From Rariglobus hedericola (GTDB taxonomy: Bacteria > Verrucomicrobiota > Verrucomicrobiia > Opitutales > Opitutaceae): a stretch of 64,000 nucleotides of DNA. The stretch spans positions 124,001 to 188,000 of the forward strand of contig NZ_VMBG01000002.1 of NCBI RefSeq assembly GCF_007559335.1. Reading direction: 5' to 3'. Numbering within the stretch: position 1 is the first letter of the stretch; the number at the start of each line of letters is the position of its first letter. The position numbers and the translations under genes were made by a program. This document shows positions 60,851 through 64,000 of this stretch, piece by piece. Below the pieces are notes generated by a model that was not told the origin of the DNA, made no database searches, and saw only the letters and a program-made list of their open reading frames with translations.

Positions 60851-62809
60851 TCACGGCAGGGACCGGAAGACATCCAGATAGCGGCGGGCGATGACGGGCC
60901 ATTGAAGGCGGCCGGACTTTGCCCGCGCGAGTTCACCCATCGTGCGTGCCAGGGTCGGATGAGCGATGAGTGTCCCGATTTGACGGGCCCATTCGTCGGG
61001 TGAGTTGTAATCCGCAAAAAACGCCGCGTCGGAAAGCAACTCGGTCATGGCGGGCCGGCGGCTGCAGATAGACGGAATCCCGAGCAGTGCGGCCTCATGC
61101 GGCGGCAGGCCGAAGCCTTCGTAGAAGCTCGGGAAAACGAGCGCGGTTGCCCGGGTGAGCACTTTGCCCATGTCGGCGTCGGCCAGTTTGCCTAGGAAGT
61201 GAACACGGGTTTCCAGGCGGAGGCTCTCGATGAGAGTGCGGTGACGTTCGGTTTCCCCGACCAGGACCAAGTGAACGTTTTCCAAGGAGGGACGACGCAA
61301 CGCTTCGAACACCACTTCGAGATTTTTATGAGTGTCGGCACCACCGACGTAAGCGAGGTAAGGCACGCCGGGCAGCGGCGGGGTGTATTCGCTCGAAACG
61401 GGCAGGGGAGTGACACCGTTATAAATGACGGTGATGTCGGCTTCGTTTACTCCGAAGTGGTGCGCGATGTCCCGGGCGCTGGTTTGACTGATCGTGATAA
61501 TTTTCGCCGCTTGGCGGATGACGTTCCGGCAGCGTGTCTCAAAGATATTACGCTGTTTCTCCGGATAGCCGGGAGCGAGCGAGGGAATGATATCGTGAAT
61601 CAAGACGCAGCTGCGTTCCGGAAGCGTCTCGGGGCCCCAATGCGGTGCAGAGAAAAAATGAATGGGCGGGCGTGATCCCGGACTGACCGGAATGGCAGCG
61701 GCGAGTTCACGAAATTGACGGAGAAGTTCCGCGGCAACCCGCCCCGTGCCGCGTCCGTCGGTCAAGGCCGATTTGTGAAAACGGACAGGGAGATCGCCGA
61801 TGATCAAGTCGTGGTATCCCGAGATCGTCTGCGGATCAACGGGGGCAACGACCGTTGGCAGAGCTGGCGTGGGTTGACGATAATGGCGATCGCCGCGCAG
61901 GGCGCGCCACGCGCGGAAAAGATGACGCTTCGGGGCGACGCCATAAACCAACCCGTGGAGCCGGGAGGCTTCGTTTTTATGGAAGGCGATTTTTTGGTCT
62001 TTGGCCGTGATCCGGTCCGGTTCGGTGAACGGTTCTTTTTGCAGCGTTTGCAGCTCGCGCGATTTCTCGCGGTGGCGGTCTTCGAGCGCGAATAAATGCC
62101 GTTCGAGGTGCTTCTCGCGACGAGTCGTCAGTGTGGGATTGTTGACGAGATTGAGCCAGGTTTGTTCGCAGGCCTCGGCTGAAGGGGAAGCGTGCGAGGG
62201 TTCAGGATAATCCAACAGCACGAATGTCTGTTGGTGAAAAGCATAGGCTGCTTTGACGGTATCCGCCGGAGTCACCTCAGCCCACAAGCCGGGGGCGTCG
62301 CACTCAAGCAGCGGGGGAATCTCAATCGCGTGCGCGCGCTCATCGCCCAAATGAGAGCGAAGGTGTTTCAGGGCATGGTCCGGCGCCTGCGCGAAGTCTT
62401 CGTGGCGGATGACGTGACAAGCCTCCAGGCAGTTCCATTGAACGCATGTGGAGAGCGCGGTGCGGGCGGACTCGCTCACGACAAAATCCCTGAAGGCGGC
62501 CGAGGCGGGTTTGGTGCGGTCGATGCCGAGCTGTGTCTGTGCGAAGGCGAGCAGGGCATCGAGCGGGTGGCGCAGGAGCATGACAGTTTTGAAACCGTGA
62601 TGTTGCAGCGCGGTCAGGAGCGCGGCGTCGGGAAGACCGGAAAACGTCACGATGCAATGAGCCGGAAGACGGGTAAAATCAGTTCCGGGTTCGTGCGCGT
62701 TGACGGGGAGATCGCGACCATGGATCGCTTGCAACCAAGGGGAGAGAGGCGAATTTACGGCGGCAGATCCGACGAGGAAAACACGCAGTAGGGGAGCGTC
62801 AGGAGGCAA
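60851..62809 (-). CDS. sulfotransferase-like/coiled-coil/GT4 fusion glycosyltransferase
   Basis: The 652-residue protein has an N-terminal domain (about 1-200) that resembles a sulfotransferase fold: VMLLRHPLDALLAFAQTQLG is like the PAPS 3'-phosphate-binding motif. The usual 5' loop near the N-terminus is degenerate (VFLVGSAAVNSP). A charged coiled coil follows (about 230-290), then a GT4 domain (about 340-652) with IHDIIPSLAPGYPEK, YLAYVGGADTHKNLEVV and donor site SFYEGFGLPPHEAALLG. It probably transfers mannose or rhamnose; sulfation is doubtful because of the degenerate loop. It overlaps the next gene by 11 bases. Confidence 0.8.
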   Translation of the reverse strand: MPPDAPLLRVFLVGSAAVNSPLSPWLQAIHGRDLPVNAHEPGTDFTRLPAHCIVTFSGLPDAALLTALQHHGFKTVMLLRHPLDALLAFAQTQLGIDRTKPASAAFRDFVVSESARTALSTCVQWNCLEACHVIRHEDFAQAPDHALKHLRSHLGDERAHAIEIPPLLECDAPGLWAEVTPADTVKAAYAFHQQTFVLLDYPEPSHASPSAEACEQTWLNLVNNPTLTTRREKHLERHLFALEDRHREKSRELQTLQKEPFTEPDRITAKDQKIAFHKNEASRLHGLVYGVAPKRHLFRAWRALRGDRHYRQPTPALPTVVAPVDPQTISGYHDLIIGDLPVRFHKSALTDGRGTGRVAAELLRQFRELAAAIPVSPGSRPPIHFFSAPHWGPETLPERSCVLIHDIIPSLAPGYPEKQRNIFETRCRNVIRQAAKIITISQTSARDIAHHFGVNEADITVIYNGVTPLPVSSEYTPPLPGVPYLAYVGGADTHKNLEVVFEALRRPSLENVHLVLVGETERHRTLIESLRLETRVHFLGKLADADMGKVLTRATALVFPSFYEGFGLPPHEAALLGIPSICSRRPAMTELLSDAAFFADYNSPDEWARQIGTLIAHPTLARTMGELARAKSGRLQWPVIARRYLDVFRSLP

Positions 62810-64000
62810 AGTGGGGGGTGGTAGGCAGGGAGTCGAAGGCGATGCCGATGCGACGCAGGGCTTCGTCGATGTCGGCTTCGGTCATGGCGGCGCTGATGAA
62901 CCAGTTGTGGTGGGGGTGGATGAAAACACCTTGGGCCACGATGGCGGTGCACAAGGCCTGGGTGCGCATGAAGGACGGATCATCTTTTACGCGGAGGTAG
63001 GGCATCGCGGGAGGTCCGCTGGCGATGAGGTCAACGCCGTGTTTTTTACCGAGGGCGAGAAAGCCGTCCACGAAGCGCTGGCCGAGGAGGGCGAGGCGTT
63101 GGGGGATTTGTTCGCGAGCGATGATGTCGAGCGTGGCGAGGGCGGCGGCCATGGGCGCGGGGTCGCTCCAGTAGCTGCCGGTGAGGAAGACACGACTGGC
63201 GGCGGCTTTGTGCGAGGCGCGGCCGACACAGGCGGAGATCGGGTGGCCGTTGGCGAGGGCTTTGCAGTAGATGGCGAGATCGGGTTTGTATCCGTAAAGT
63301 GAATGCGAGCCGTCGGCGGTGAGACGGAAGCCGCAGCGGACGTCGTCGAGAATCTGCAAGGCGCCGTGTTCGCGACAGAGACGGTTGCAGGCGGCGACGA
63401 ACTCAGGCGTGGGCAGCACGGAGTCGGCAAACGCGGGGTGATGGAACGGCGTGAGGATCAGGCCGGCGACTTGGCCGCGGTGTTGGGCGAAGAGCGCTTC
63501 GAGCGCGGTGATGTCGTTGAAGGGGAAGTCGGCTATGTCGACGCGGTCGGAGGGGATGAGCCCGCCGTGGCCCGGGGTGCACCACGCGGCGGTGCCGTGG
63601 TAGGCGCCGCGGATTTTGAGGATCTTGGGGCGACCGGTGACTTCGCGGGCGACCATGATCGACCAGTTGGTGAGGTCGGCGCCGTTTTTGGCGAAGACGG
63701 CCCAGTCGGCGAAGTCGATGCGTTGGGTGAGTTTTTCCGCGAGCTCGACGAGGAGGGGCGTGGGGTGGTTGAAGGCTGCGCCGAGCTGGCGGGCGGCGTG
63801 GGCGGCGGCTTCGACCTCGGGGTGGTGATAACCGAGGACGAGCGGACCGTAGCCGCCCATGAAGTCTATGAAGACGTTGCCATCGACGTCGCGGTAGCGG
63901 CAGCCGAAGCCCTCGGCGGCGAAATACGGAACGGCGCCCGGCACGGTGGCGGCGGGTGTAGTGTGCCCGTAAATACCGCCGGGAATCACAGCGGCGGCGC
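62799..64000 (-). CDS. class III PLP aminotransferase (glutamate-1-semialdehyde aminomutase-like), 5' end cut
   Basis: At least 396 residues are visible from a GTG at 63989, but the frame stays open to the window edge. The family's N-terminal helix should lie further upstream, so the gene is probably truncated at its 5' end. Seen are RDVDGNVFIDFMGGYGPLVLG, the PLP contact NGADLTNW, YHGT, the Asp in LQILDDVRCGFR, and the active-site Lys in YCKALANGHPIS. Relatives transfer amino groups to sugars or aldehydes. As the first gene of a pair with a glycosyltransferase fusion, a role in a sugar amine is possible. True heme-pathway HemL is less likely. Confidence 0.8.
   Translation of the reverse strand, partial: AAAVIPGGIYGHTTPAATVPGAVPYFAAEGFGCRYRDVDGNVFIDFMGGYGPLVLGYHHPEVEAAAHAARQLGAAFNHPTPLLVELAEKLTQRIDFADWAVFAKNGADLTNWSIMVAREVTGRPKILKIRGAYHGTAAWCTPGHGGLIPSDRVDIADFPFNDITALEALFAQHRGQVAGLILTPFHHPAFADSVLPTPEFVAACNRLCREHGALQILDDVRCGFRLTADGSHSLYGYKPDLAIYCKALANGHPISACVGRASHKAAASRVFLTGSYWSDPAPMAAALATLDIIAREQIPQRLALLGQRFVDGFLALGKKHGVDLIASGPPAMPYLRVKDDPSFMRTQALCTAIVAQGVFIHPHHNWFISAAMTEADIDEALRRIGIAFDSLPTTPHFAS

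Noticed and set aside
1-64000. Search for tRNA, rRNA, CRISPR arrays, insertion sequences and phage genes
   Set aside because: Gaps between genes are all short and none contains a cloverleaf, repeated spacer pattern, transposase frame or integrase that I can recognise.

Overview
The window is a GC-rich bacterial chromosome segment with tightly packed genes and no gene-free stretch over 300 bases. I infer Verrucomicrobiota, probably Opitutaceae-like. The reasons are two PEP-CTERM proteins, a planctomycete/verrucomicrobial-type ECF sigma factor overlapping its own Ser/Thr kinase gene, a secreted protein opening with an NTWKG-type beta-strand motif, and weak Shine-Dalgarno sequences before most starts. 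This is a family-level inference, not a 16S-based assignment. I found no rRNA, tRNA, CRISPR array, insertion sequence or prophage.

Layout. About 0-13 kb is mostly housekeeping: mnmE, two exported proteins of unknown function, recA, a DUF486 membrane protein, a CxxS glutaredoxin, the glutamate synthase large subunit gltB, and two PEP-CTERM genes. About 13.2-22.6 kb holds the sigma factor-kinase pair, an SGNH hydrolase, a methyltransferase-GNAT pair, a secreted cytochrome c-sugar dehydrogenase fusion, a Kef-type antiporter with a cyclic-nucleotide-binding tail, and an MFS transporter.

About 22.6-54.4 kb is a large surface-polysaccharide locus. It has at least twelve glycosyltransferase or glycosyltransferase-like genes (several multi-domain), nucleotide-sugar enzymes (rmlA, rmlB, a one-protein rhamnose epimerase/reductase-like enzyme, three further SDR epimerases), a Wzm/Wzt-type ABC exporter and a TupA-like ATP-grasp protein. 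Its left part also has an ACP-dehydratase fusion, a ketoacyl-ACP synthase and an alpha-oxoamine synthase. This suggests that a dedicated lipid or acyl group is made alongside the glycan. Most genes from 30.4 to 54.9 kb are on the minus strand, with start/stop overlaps of a few bases, so they probably form long operons.

About 54.4-60.8 kb is a divergent unit. A GbsR/MarR-type regulator faces a plus-strand operon of TolC-like outer-membrane protein, membrane-fusion protein, FtsX/MacB-type permease, LolD-type ATPase and a polytopic GT-C-like protein. Together these look like an envelope-spanning ABC exporter, possibly for a glycolipid. The right edge carries a sulfotransferase-like/GT4 fusion and a class III aminotransferase cut by the window end.

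The points I find most interesting are the predicted RmlC/RmlD-free rhamnose route, the ACP-dehydratase/KAS/oxoamine-synthase set inside a glycan locus, the three-domain 1155-residue glycosyltransferase, the sulfotransferase-like fusion, and the regulator-exporter unit with its candidate operator.
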